Assembly (NCBI GenBank): GCA_964351985.1
Contig: CAYGPR010000012.1
Span: 25,258 to 89,257, forward strand
Direction: 5' to 3'
Origin: Meishania sp964351985
GTDB taxonomy: Bacteria > Bacteroidota > Bacteroidia > Flavobacteriales > Flavobacteriaceae
Length of the DNA stretch: 64,000 nt
The first letter of the stretch is position 1, and each line of letters starts with the position of its first letter. The notes beneath the pieces are model-generated. The model was not told the DNA's origin. It saw nothing but the letters and a program-made list of their open reading frames with translations, and did no database searches. A program made the translations under genes and the position numbers. Positions 1 to 7,662 of the stretch are shown piece after piece.

Positions 1-938
1 GTAAAGGGCTGGTTTAACAATAATAGCGTGACCAATAATGTGGGCGCGATAAACGCATACTTCCAATAGCTGTGTCCGTTAGATTTCTTCTTGTTCATCA
101 TAATGATTCGTTTTTTGATTAATGATTGATTATAATTCGATGTAATTGAAAGCGGTTTCTGGTATGTGGCTATCGTCAAAAGGTTCATCTGATAGTCTTC
201 CGGCTGTACCAAAGTTGAATTCAGCAATATATCGTCCGTTTGGTATTCGATATTCTTTTCGATTTCCTTCCGAAAAAGCCATACAAACGGATTGAACCAT
301 AAGAAGACAATGGCGATTTCGGCCAATAATAGGTCTATGGAATGAAGTCGGTTTACATGTACCCTCTCATGTTCTAAAATTTGCTCGTAAGTTTCAGAAT
401 CGTACTTCTCAGGATTTATGAAAATGAAATTGAAAAAGGAACAAGGTTCGAATATATTTTTTGAATGGATGATCGTAGTGCTTCCATCACGGATTTTATG
501 AGTCCCCCGATCTATTTTTCTTCGGATGTTTGCGAACTGTGAAATGAGGTGAAGTGTCAAAACAAGAACTCCAAAACCATAAAACAGGGACATCCAAAAT
601 ACTATGCCCTTCTTGTTTGAAATGGGTGCTACTTGGACATCAAACTCTTTTTCCACTCCAGACGAACCAGCAACGGTTGTACTTTCCCCGCTCTGCATTT
701 CATCAAAATACTCTTTTGAGACGGTAGCCGTGGTGGTTTCTTCAATTAAAGAGCTGACCACACCTTGATTATTGACCAACTCAGGAAGTGAAACGTACGG
801 AAGTAAAAATGCCAAAAACAGACTTCCTAGCAAGTACACCCGATTTACCGTGAAAAAACTCTCCCGTTCTAAAAGAAGTTTATAAAATGCCCAAAGCACA
901 ATAAGAACCAACGAAACCTTTACTAAAAACCCTAGCAT
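1..938 (-). CDS. M56 family (BlaR1/MecR1-like) membrane metallopeptidase, 5' part only
   Basis: The reading frame starts at the ATG complementary to 936-938 and stays open to the window edge (312 codons), so the C-terminus is missing. It begins MLGFLVKVSLVLIVLWAFYK, a membrane helix, with further hydrophobic helices near residues 35-48 and 113-133. A zinc-protease motif HERVH (about residues 190-194, followed by VNRLHSID) identifies the M56 family. Another hydrophobic segment (YAFIAPTLLVTLLLL) begins just before the edge. In BlaR1/MecR1 systems this protein senses an extracellular signal and triggers removal of the BlaI-type repressor. The gene starts 4 bases after the blaI-like stop, so the two are co-transcribed. 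Many Bacteroidota relatives carry a C-terminal periplasmic sensor or TonB-like domain; that part lies outside the window. Confidence 0.85.
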   Translation of the reverse strand, partial: MLGFLVKVSLVLIVLWAFYKLLLERESFFTVNRVYLLGSLFLAFLLPYVSLPELVNNQGVVSSLIEETTTATVSKEYFDEMQSGESTTVAGSSGVEKEFDVQVAPISNKKGIVFWMSLFYGFGVLVLTLHLISQFANIRRKIDRGTHKIRDGSTTIIHSKNIFEPCSFFNFIFINPEKYDSETYEQILEHERVHVNRLHSIDLLLAEIAIVFLWFNPFVWLFRKEIEKNIEYQTDDILLNSTLVQPEDYQMNLLTIATYQKPLSITSNYNQSLIKKRIIMMNKKKSNGHSYWKYAFIAPTLLVTLLLLNQPF

Positions 939-942
939 GGTA

Positions 943-1305
943 TTATTTTTTTTTGGATTTGATAATGCGGATCAAGTCTTCGATCTCTTGATCCGATAAT
1001 TTTTCTTCCTTGGCAAAATGTGCCATCATTTTAGGCATCGAATTGCCAAAGTATTTTTTCTTGATCTCTTTAATATCTTCACTGCGGTATTTTTTCAGTG
1101 ATATTTTAGGGCTGTACCGATCTGTATTCCCTAATTTTTCCGATTTTAAAAAACCCTTTTTAACCAATATTTTGACCAGCGTAGCAACAGTATTATAATG
1201 CGGTTTCGGATCGGGAAGTTCCGCTACGATATCACGAATGAACGCTTGTTGTAACTTCCAGATAACCTGCATGATCTGATCTTCTTTCTCGGTAAGTTTT
1301 TTCAT
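943..1305 (-). CDS. BlaI/MecI/CopY family transcriptional repressor
   Basis: At 120 residues it has the usual length of the family. It opens with LTEKEDQIMQVIW and continues with a winged-helix recognition region PHYNTVATLVKILVKKGFL (about residues 35-53), the typical penicillinase-repressor fold that binds DNA as a dimer. The C-terminal half is charged and helical, as expected for the dimerisation region cleaved in classical BlaI. It is the first gene of a two-gene unit with the M56 peptidase. Two palindromes lie 25-62 bases upstream of its start, so autoregulation is likely. The target beyond its own operon is unknown: no beta-lactamase is visible here, and in Bacteroidota such pairs often control other functions. 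Confidence 0.92.
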   Translation of the reverse strand: MKKLTEKEDQIMQVIWKLQQAFIRDIVAELPDPKPHYNTVATLVKILVKKGFLKSEKLGNTDRYSPKISLKKYRSEDIKEIKKKYFGNSMPKMMAHFAKEEKLSDQEIEDLIRIIKSKKK

Positions 1306-1329
1306 TAGTATTCGTTTGACAAAACAATT

Positions 1330-1367
1330 CTACTAAATATTTAGTAGATATACTAATTTTTTAGTAG
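1330..1367 (-). promoter_or_regulatory. Double palindromic operator of the blaI-like gene
   Basis: Bases 1330-1347 form a perfect 18-base palindrome (CTACTAAATATTTAGTAG). Bases 1351-1367 hold a second, related inverted repeat (TACTAATTTTTTAGTAG). Both have the TACTA...TAGTA half-sites expected of BlaI/MecI operators. They lie directly upstream of the repressor start, so binding would block its promoter. Assignment to the adjacent BlaI is inferred from position and symmetry. Confidence 0.75.
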
Positions 1368-1421
1368 AAAATTATTCTATATGCTTTTCGAGGTATTCTA
1401 AAGAGTGGGTAATTGTAAGTC

Positions 1422-3065
1422 TTACTGGTTGGAATAGATCAAAACCTCACTATCGGTATATCCGATCCGTTCGGCTTTGGCCTCAAAAGGCATATCTGCG
1501 GGCAATGGTTCGTTGTAGACATTCCAAATGGAATCTTGGGCTCGTTTCCACACCATCGACGCGTCGGGACGCTTATTGAACAGATGGATGCCATCTACTT
1601 TTTCTTCCATTTCCATAGGAGGCAATTGGGGCTGTTGGCCATCAGGTATCCAGTTAACAATCAATTCCCTTTCAGAATATTCCCCTAAATCTTTGGTATT
1701 CTTGATCCATTGCGTAAGTAGCTCCCGATAAAAAATCAAGGTATCCTTTGCCACAGGGCTATTGGCCAAATTATGTAGTTCATAAGGGTCTTTTTCCAAA
1801 TCGTACAATTCTTCCTCAGGTTTGGGAGCGCTCAGCCAAAGTGCTTGTTCTTCATTTAATTTTCCAGCAGCGTATAGTCGACGTAATTCGGGCATCATGG
1901 GCATTTGTTCACGATATGAAACCGGAATGGCATGTGGTAATTGGGTATTATAACTCTTGATGTATTTGTAACTTTTTGAACGTACGGCCCTTAGTCGGTC
2001 ATAAAACTCATCAAAACGATCTGAGGAATGGAACGTATATTTTGGTTTCTTTTCGGCTTCAAATTTTCCAAATTGGGCGACCCCCTGTATCACTTTTGGG
2101 GGTTCTACCCCCGCTAGGGAAAGAACGGTTGGGGCGTAATCGATAAAACTAATAAGCCGGTCATCGGTGCCGCCTGCATCTTTGTTTTCGGGGAATTTAA
2201 TGACCAAAGGTACTTTTACCCCGCTATCATAAAGGGCCCTTTTGTGTCTTGGAAAGGGCCCGCCATGATCGCCATAAAAGAAAATGATACTGCTCTCATA
2301 GAGACCATCTTCTTTGAGGTCTGCGATAATCTCACCAATTTGATCATCCAATCGTTTGAGGTTGCTGTAATTGACGGCCAGATCATGTCGTATAATCTCA
2401 TTATTAGGAAAATATGGAGGTACAGGAACATCTTTAGGGTCAACAAAAAGGGAGTCCTTTCCCCTACTCCATATCTGCGATTCATGACAGACCGAAAAAT
2501 TGAAGACCGTAAAAAAGGGCCGTCCATCTTTTCTTTTTCTCCAATGTCTTTCTTTGCTACTTTCATCCCATGCCGCATCGGTCTTTTCGAAATTATAATC
2601 TTCTTTAGGGCCATTGGCCGTATAGTATCCTTTCTTCCGAAGGTATTCCGTAAACATTTTCACGCCATCGGGGACAATTGGCGAATAGCTTGGCAAACTA
2701 TCTAACAGGGGTTCGTTGATTTCGCGCCATGGCGTATGGGTACGCATATTATGGGTGCCCAAAGTAGTTGGGTACATTCCGGTTATCAAAGCACTACGGG
2801 CCGGTGCACATACCGGTACGGGAGAAAAGGCATTGGTGAAGGTCACTCCGTCGGTCGCTAAAGATTCTAGATTCGGAAGCGATATCGTACTGTCGCCATA
2901 CATCGGAAAAAAATCGGGGGATTGGTCTTCGGCGACCAGCCAGATGATGTTGGGTAGTGATTCTGTTTTAGTATAGGTCTCCGATTCCTTTTTTTCCCCA
3001 CAGCTTGCCAACAACACCGTTATAATAAAAAATAAGTGATGATTTTTGGGTAGCAGCTTTTTCAT
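1422..3065 (-). CDS. Lipoprotein sulfatase (type I, formylglycine-dependent)
   Basis: The 547-residue protein begins with a lipoprotein signal (LLASC, lipid Cys near residue 22), so it should be anchored in the cell envelope. The sulfatase signature CAPAR at residues 86-90 carries the cysteine converted to formylglycine by a sulfatase-maturing enzyme, which is not encoded here. Other family marks are NIIWLVAEDQSPDFFPMYGD (metal-binding aspartate region) and FYGDHGGPFPRHKRALYDSG. The C-terminal part (ELYDLEKDPYELHNL) is typical of S1 sulfatases acting on glycans. The gene lies downstream of two secreted epimerase-like genes on the same strand, inside a region with SusC/SusD, which suggests removal of sulfate esters from an algal or animal glycan. 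The exact substrate cannot be read from the sequence. Confidence 0.92.
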   Translation of the reverse strand: MKKLLPKNHHLFFIITVLLASCGEKKESETYTKTESLPNIIWLVAEDQSPDFFPMYGDSTISLPNLESLATDGVTFTNAFSPVPVCAPARSALITGMYPTTLGTHNMRTHTPWREINEPLLDSLPSYSPIVPDGVKMFTEYLRKKGYYTANGPKEDYNFEKTDAAWDESSKERHWRKRKDGRPFFTVFNFSVCHESQIWSRGKDSLFVDPKDVPVPPYFPNNEIIRHDLAVNYSNLKRLDDQIGEIIADLKEDGLYESSIIFFYGDHGGPFPRHKRALYDSGVKVPLVIKFPENKDAGGTDDRLISFIDYAPTVLSLAGVEPPKVIQGVAQFGKFEAEKKPKYTFHSSDRFDEFYDRLRAVRSKSYKYIKSYNTQLPHAIPVSYREQMPMMPELRRLYAAGKLNEEQALWLSAPKPEEELYDLEKDPYELHNLANSPVAKDTLIFYRELLTQWIKNTKDLGEYSERELIVNWIPDGQQPQLPPMEMEEKVDGIHLFNKRPDASMVWKRAQDSIWNVYNEPLPADMPFEAKAERIGYTDSEVLIYSNQ

Positions 3066-3123
3066 TTCGGCAAATTAAATATCGTAAGAACTAATGTAGG
3101 GTAATTTCAAAAAAACGCGTCCC

Positions 3124-3193
3124 AAAATCAACCCCTCCGTCTTACACCGCAAAAAGCGGTGGAAGCCACCTCCCCTCCACTGAGAGGAGGAGC
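3124..3193. repeat. Intergenic hairpin repeat (REP-like)
   Basis: Between the sulfatase and the first epimerase gene there are two adjacent inverted repeats. CACCGC-AAAAA-GCGGTG (3145-3161) is a perfect 6-base stem. It is followed by a CCTCC...GGAGG pair (3170-3190). The sequence is GC-rich compared with its AT-rich surroundings and has no T-tract, so it is not a good intrinsic terminator. It resembles short dispersed palindromic elements seen in flavobacterial spacers; that comparison is from memory. Confidence 0.45.
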
Positions 3194-3217
3194 AAAAATT
3201 AATTGAACCAATAAAAA

Positions 3218-4042
3218 TTATTTCAATCCTTCAAGAAATTCAAGGCTTTGTGGTACTTGTTCTACCACACGAGAGCATTCATCTTCAATAAACATATATT
3301 CTACAACGCCTAATTCTTTGGCTCGTTTCACAACACCTGCTATATCCACTTCACCTGTTCCCAAGACCACATTCGTCTCTACATCGGCATGCCCGGTATC
3401 GTCTTTTGGTGTACCTTTTTCCATATCTTTTAAGTGCAATAGCACAAACTTATCGGGATAACGGTTCAACAAGGCCAATGGATCCTCTCCACCATGTTGT
3501 ACCCAATATACGTCCATTTCAAAAGCAAAGTCCTTTGCGTTTTTTGCCATGTAATCGAATAGTGTGCCCTCTTCATAGGGTCGAAATTCGTAGCCATGGG
3601 CGTGATAGGCCAAGGTAAGACCTTCTTCTTTCAACCGTTTTCCAGCGGTATTAAATACTTCCGTGGCCTCTTTGGTTTTTTCAATATCGAAACTATTTCC
3701 CTCGTGGGAAATCCAAGCGCACATGACGTATTTGGCCCCGAAGGTTTTTGCATTTTCGATAATCTTATCCAGGTTTCCTGCCTTTAAATCGTCATAACCG
3801 GCACCGACACTGACAACATCTAGATTGTTTTTCTTCAATAATCCTTGAAACTCTTCCATCTCAAGTCCGTATGTGCCGCCGCCTTCAAGATTCGTAATAC
3901 CCCAATCATTGATTAATTTCAAAGTGCCAGGTACATCGGTCTTGAATTGGTTGCGGAGACTATACAATTGCAAACCGACTTCTTGAGCATACATTGATGT
4001 CCCAAAAGCTGCTATTAATATGAGTGTTGTTAGTTTTTTCAT
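3218..4042 (-). CDS. Secreted sugar phosphate isomerase/epimerase-like TIM barrel protein
   Basis: This 274-residue protein has a clear signal peptide (MKKLTTLILIAAFGTSMYAQ) and an AP endonuclease 2/xylose isomerase-like TIM barrel starting EVGLQLYSLRNQF. Candidate metal or sugar ligands occur in the strand ends: CAWISHEG, YHAHGYEF, EMDVYWVQHGGEDP, LHLKD and FIEDE. Export to the periplasm is unusual for an enzyme of phosphorylated sugars, so the substrate is probably a free or oxidised sugar. It lies 12 bases downstream of a paralogue with which it shares more than half of its residues by eye. Together with the GMC dehydrogenase further upstream this suggests a periplasmic keto-sugar pathway, which is an inference. 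Confidence 0.85.
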   Translation of the reverse strand: MKKLTTLILIAAFGTSMYAQEVGLQLYSLRNQFKTDVPGTLKLINDWGITNLEGGGTYGLEMEEFQGLLKKNNLDVVSVGAGYDDLKAGNLDKIIENAKTFGAKYVMCAWISHEGNSFDIEKTKEATEVFNTAGKRLKEEGLTLAYHAHGYEFRPYEEGTLFDYMAKNAKDFAFEMDVYWVQHGGEDPLALLNRYPDKFVLLHLKDMEKGTPKDDTGHADVETNVVLGTGEVDIAGVVKRAKELGVVEYMFIEDECSRVVEQVPQSLEFLEGLK

Positions 4043-4054
4043 GTTATATATATT

Positions 4055-4888
4055 TTATTCTTCTAAACTTTTTAAGTATTCTAAACTTTGAGGTATTTGT
4101 TCAACTGACTTTGAAGACTCATCCTCAATAAATAGATACTCCAGTCCCATTTTTTTCGCTTCGGCGACGACGGCCGCGATATCAATCTGACCTGTTCCCA
4201 AAACCACGTTTGTCTCAACATCGGATTGACCATTTTGATTTCCTTCGGTACCTTTTTTACAATCTTTCAGATGCATCAATTTGAATTCATTCGGATATTT
4301 CCGCAGCCACGCCACGGGGTCTTCTCCAGGATGCGCAAACCAATAGACATCCATCTCAAAATCAAAATACTCTGAATTCTGTATCATATGATCCATAAGC
4401 GTTGCATCTTCATAGGGTCGAAATTCATAGCCATGAGGGTGATAGACCAAGGTGATGCCTTCATCTTTCAACTTTTTGCCAGCCGAATTGAAAACATCCA
4501 AGGCCATTTTGGTCTCATCGATCGTGAAAATGGTATCCTTATGCGGAATCCAAAAACATACTACATATTTTGCGCCGTAATCCTTTGTTCTTTGGATAAC
4601 CGTTTCGGGGCTACCCCTCAATTCTTCGAAAGGAGCACTGGCACTTACAATTTCCAAATTGTTCTCGACCAAAAGAGCTTTGTATTCTTCCAACGAATAG
4701 CCTTGGGTACCATCATTGCCATCTTCTACCTTCGTAATGCCCCATTCCTTTATTTTGGCAAACGTACCGGGCACATCTTTTTTGAACTCGTTGCGGAGGC
4801 TATACAATTGCAGACCGATTTCTTGGGCAAAGCAACTTGTACCTATCATCAGAAGGACTGATAAGACCATGACATTTCTCATAATCAA
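4055..4888 (-). CDS. Secreted sugar phosphate isomerase/epimerase-like TIM barrel protein (paralogue)
   Basis: The 277-residue product is a tandem paralogue of its downstream neighbour, with the same landmarks: EIGLQLYSLRNEFKKDVPGT, GAKYVVCFWIPH, YHPHGYEFRPYEDATL, EMDVYWFAHPGEDP, LMHLKD and YLFIEDESS. It also has an export signal ending SCFAQ. The start could be the ATG two codons further in (MRNVMVLS). The conserved block DVETNVVLGTGQIDIAAVV is shared with the paralogue and lies near the active site side of the barrel. The gene is third in a probable minus-strand operon of GMC flavoprotein, small subunit, this protein and its paralogue. Confidence 0.85.
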   Translation of the reverse strand: MIMRNVMVLSVLLMIGTSCFAQEIGLQLYSLRNEFKKDVPGTFAKIKEWGITKVEDGNDGTQGYSLEEYKALLVENNLEIVSASAPFEELRGSPETVIQRTKDYGAKYVVCFWIPHKDTIFTIDETKMALDVFNSAGKKLKDEGITLVYHPHGYEFRPYEDATLMDHMIQNSEYFDFEMDVYWFAHPGEDPVAWLRKYPNEFKLMHLKDCKKGTEGNQNGQSDVETNVVLGTGQIDIAAVVAEAKKMGLEYLFIEDESSKSVEQIPQSLEYLKSLEE

Positions 4889-4961
4889 ACTATGTTCAAG
4901 AAAATAGTTAAATACATAATGGTTTCGCTAAATTACTTTTTGGGATATGGAACCTTTGAAA

Positions 4962-5681
4962 TTATGTAATAAGATTCCCTTTCTCGTCCCATTCGGCAAT
5001 TTCGTTCCTTTTACTTTGGTCCACACATTTAGCTATCCAATCGGGATCGTAGGCCATGCCATGTTTATCAAGAACTTCTTGGGGCACACCATCCCAAACA
5101 TTGGGCTGATTACCTTTATAACCCAAATCGGCTATGCCAACTTTTGAAGTGTAGTATCCGGTTACCACCAAATTACGCATCAACGCAAAAAATTGTATTT
5201 CAAGAGGTTGCTCTTCTAAGGGTGTTTCAGGATCGTGCCAACAGATTTCGTCACAAATTTGTTTCTGCTGTTCCAAAGTGGCCGATTTGAACTCAGCGCC
5301 AAATTCGGTATTGCTTTTATGGTCCAACCACATCAACCCGCCCAGCAAAGTGGGTTGCATTTCGGGCATATCTTTTCCGACAAACTCTATAAATTCTGGA
5401 ACTTCGGCTTCAATGGGCCCTCCATTCGGTTCTTTTGGAGGAAGTATTACCGTACTCAAAACTGCAATTGTCTCCAACTCGTGTTCATTGAACAATTGTT
5501 CAGCGTTCAATTTTTCGATACGCTCCAATTCCTCGGGAGTTCGGCCAAAATATTTGGTATCCCCAGTGGCCGGAATTTCTCCGTTTGCTTTATTATCCCC
5601 TTCGGTCTTACAACCATGAAAGGCCAGGGCTGATGCACCTGCACCAAGTATGATTGTCTGTATACTTTTTCTTCTGTCCAT
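4962..5681 (-). CDS. Gluconate 2-dehydrogenase subunit 3 family protein
   Basis: The 239-residue protein begins MDRRKSIQTIILGAGASALAFHGC: twin arginines followed by a hydrophobic stretch and a cysteine, consistent with Tat export and possible lipid attachment. The rest matches the small (gamma) subunit of membrane-bound FAD sugar/gluconate dehydrogenases in length and features, for instance LNAEQLFNEHELETIAVLSTVILPP and FFALMRNLVVTGYYTSKVGIADLGYKG. In characterised enzymes this subunit is a Tat-dependent chaperone that helps export the flavoprotein, which has no signal of its own. The gene starts 6 bases after the GMC gene ends, which fits a two-subunit complex. No cytochrome subunit is encoded beside it. 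Confidence 0.87.
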   Translation of the reverse strand: MDRRKSIQTIILGAGASALAFHGCKTEGDNKANGEIPATGDTKYFGRTPEELERIEKLNAEQLFNEHELETIAVLSTVILPPKEPNGGPIEAEVPEFIEFVGKDMPEMQPTLLGGLMWLDHKSNTEFGAEFKSATLEQQKQICDEICWHDPETPLEEQPLEIQFFALMRNLVVTGYYTSKVGIADLGYKGNQPNVWDGVPQEVLDKHGMAYDPDWIAKCVDQSKRNEIAEWDEKGNLIT

Positions 5682-5687
5682 TACGAT

Positions 5688-7412
5688 CTAAATATTTTGC
5701 TGTTTCAATTGTTCGATGATGTAATCACTTGCTCTCCATGACAGGGCTAAAATCGTCCATGTGCAATTTTTATCCGCTTGCGAGGTAAAGGGTCCTGCAT
5801 CCACAATGAATACGTTATCGACATCATGTAATTGGTTGAACTTATTAGTCACCGAGGTCTTGGGATCATCGCCCATGCGTGTTGTACCTACCTCATGAAT
5901 AATCTGTCCTGGCGCAAGAAGTCCGTAATCATGTTCTTTGCCCGGTTTGCCGCCCCATATCTGTTCACCACCCATATTATGGATCAGTTCTTCAAACGTA
6001 TCCTGCATGTGCTTGGCCTGCTTGATCTCGTAATCGGAATGATTGTAATTGAACTTTAGCACGGGAATACCATATTTATCAACTGTTGTAGGGTCTATTT
6101 CGCAGTAATTATCTTTTCTCGCGATACTTTCGCCCCTTCCGCCAAAACCGATTACGGAGCCATAATATTTTTTGACATCGTCACGCAATGAATCCCCATA
6201 ACCACCAACCGGCAGATTAAAGAACTCGTTGAACGCGTTCGCATTAAATCCAAAACCGTAATTGGGTTGCCCCATACCGCCCCAAACTTCGATATGATAA
6301 CCTCTCGGGAAGTCCAAATTTTTGTTATCGCCCCACCAAGGAGAATATACGTGCATACCCCCAACACCATCTTCATTGTAACTTACATCGCGGTTCATCA
6401 AACCTGGAATGAACCCCGCGGCACTGGCCCCAGTGGAATCGTGCAGATACTTACCAACGACATCACTACTGTTTCCCAGTCCGTTCGGATGTTGTTTACT
6501 TTTAGAGTTCAAAAGGATACGTGCCGAACTACAGGCAGACGCAGCCAATACTACAATTTTGGCCTTTAGTTTATATTCTTTTCTGTCCTCCTTATTGATA
6601 TAGGATACTCCTGTAGCCTTTCCTTCTTCGTTAACCGTGACCTCCCTAACCATGGAGTTGACATAGATTCTTACCTTCCCACCGCTTTTTTGTGCTGGGA
6701 AAATAAGGCAGCTACCGGCAGAAAAATCGGCATATACGGAGCAGGAACGCCCACATTGTCCACAATAAAAACAAACCCCCCGATCTTTATTGATACGTTT
6801 GGTCAACATGGACATTCTACTGGGAATTACCGGAATACCTGTTTTCTTTGCGCCCTGAATGTAGAAAAGTTCATGTAACCTCGGTTTTGGCGGGGGAAGG
6901 AAATAACCATCCGGGTCGTTCTCCATCCCTTCGTTCGTTCCGAAAACACCTATGAGTTTATCGACCTTGTCATAATACGGCTTTACGTCATCATAGCTAA
7001 TGGGCCAGTTCTCACCTAGACCATCTACATCTTTATGTTTAAAATCCTTTGGGCCAAAACGAAGGGAAATACGGCCCCAGTGATTGGTTCTACCGCCCAA
7101 CATTCTAGCGCGCCACCAGCGAAAATCGGACCCTTCAGCTTGGGTATAAGGCTCGCCTTCTACCTCCCAATCACCCCAAGACATGTCCCATTCGCCAAAA
7201 GCGCGATCGGTTCCTGCCCCTCTTCTGGGGGATTCATAAGGCCATTTTAATTGGGTCATTGTTTTAGGATCTGCGGGGTCGAAAAAAGGACCGGCTTCCA
7301 CAACGGCCACATTGAAACCGGCATCGGCCAATTGCTTGGTGGCCATACCACCACCGGCACCGGAACCAACGATGATTACATCATAAACTTCTGAGGATTC
7401 TTTTATCTGCAT
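5688..7412 (-). CDS. GMC family FAD-dependent oxidoreductase (sugar/polyol dehydrogenase-like)
   Basis: At 574 residues this fits the large subunit of gluconate or glucoside dehydrogenases. The FAD-binding motif GSGAGGG lies at residues 16-22, ending the first strand with VVEAGP. The C-terminal GMC domain contains HEVGTTRMG and NVFIVDAGPFTSQADKNCTW. A cysteine cluster C-x2-C-x2-C-x3-C (C214, C217, C220, C224; CFYCGQCGRSC) lies where FAD-dependent glucose dehydrogenases carry an iron-sulfur cluster that relays electrons. It lacks a signal peptide and probably travels with the Tat-exported subunit 3 encoded next. Likely reaction: oxidation of a sugar or glycoside hydroxyl to a ketone; substrate unknown. 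It is the first gene of the operon. Confidence 0.9.
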   Translation of the reverse strand: MQIKESSEVYDVIIVGSGAGGGMATKQLADAGFNVAVVEAGPFFDPADPKTMTQLKWPYESPRRGAGTDRAFGEWDMSWGDWEVEGEPYTQAEGSDFRWWRARMLGGRTNHWGRISLRFGPKDFKHKDVDGLGENWPISYDDVKPYYDKVDKLIGVFGTNEGMENDPDGYFLPPPKPRLHELFYIQGAKKTGIPVIPSRMSMLTKRINKDRGVCFYCGQCGRSCSVYADFSAGSCLIFPAQKSGGKVRIYVNSMVREVTVNEEGKATGVSYINKEDRKEYKLKAKIVVLAASACSSARILLNSKSKQHPNGLGNSSDVVGKYLHDSTGASAAGFIPGLMNRDVSYNEDGVGGMHVYSPWWGDNKNLDFPRGYHIEVWGGMGQPNYGFGFNANAFNEFFNLPVGGYGDSLRDDVKKYYGSVIGFGGRGESIARKDNYCEIDPTTVDKYGIPVLKFNYNHSDYEIKQAKHMQDTFEELIHNMGGEQIWGGKPGKEHDYGLLAPGQIIHEVGTTRMGDDPKTSVTNKFNQLHDVDNVFIVDAGPFTSQADKNCTWTILALSWRASDYIIEQLKQQNI

Positions 7413-7492
7413 GCTCTAATTTTTGTTATTTGCTACAATTTATAAAAATATGGAAAAGGAAACGCAATTATTTACAGGAATAACCAAAATAT

Positions 7493-7592
7493 CCTCGGGG
7501 TAAGCCCAATCAGGTATTCAAATACCAAATTCCAAGCACCGAACCTGTCTGCCGACAGGCAAGATTCCAATTAGACCAAAAGGAAATTCATA
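7493..7592. repeat. Intergenic repeat block with two REP-like hairpins
   Basis: The 250-base spacer ahead of the GMC operon contains CCTCGGGGTAAGCCCA (7493-7508), which recurs as CCTCGGGGCAAGCCCA at 47157. Both copies are followed at a distance by AAGGAAATTCAT. Between them here lies the hairpin CCTGTC-TGCC-GACAGG (7544-7559), related to the hairpin at 55352. No coding sequence is seen. Recurrence within one window supports dispersed repeats. Confidence 0.55.
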
Positions 7593-7662
7593 GTGAACAA
7601 TAAAATTATTGGTGGTTCAATGCATTGACTTTGTAAACCTATTGGATAGACATCTATTTCAT

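Noticed and set aside
2244..2705. 153-codon plus-strand frame inside the sulfatase gene
   Set aside because: Antisense shadow of a gene with intact catalytic motifs on the minus strand.
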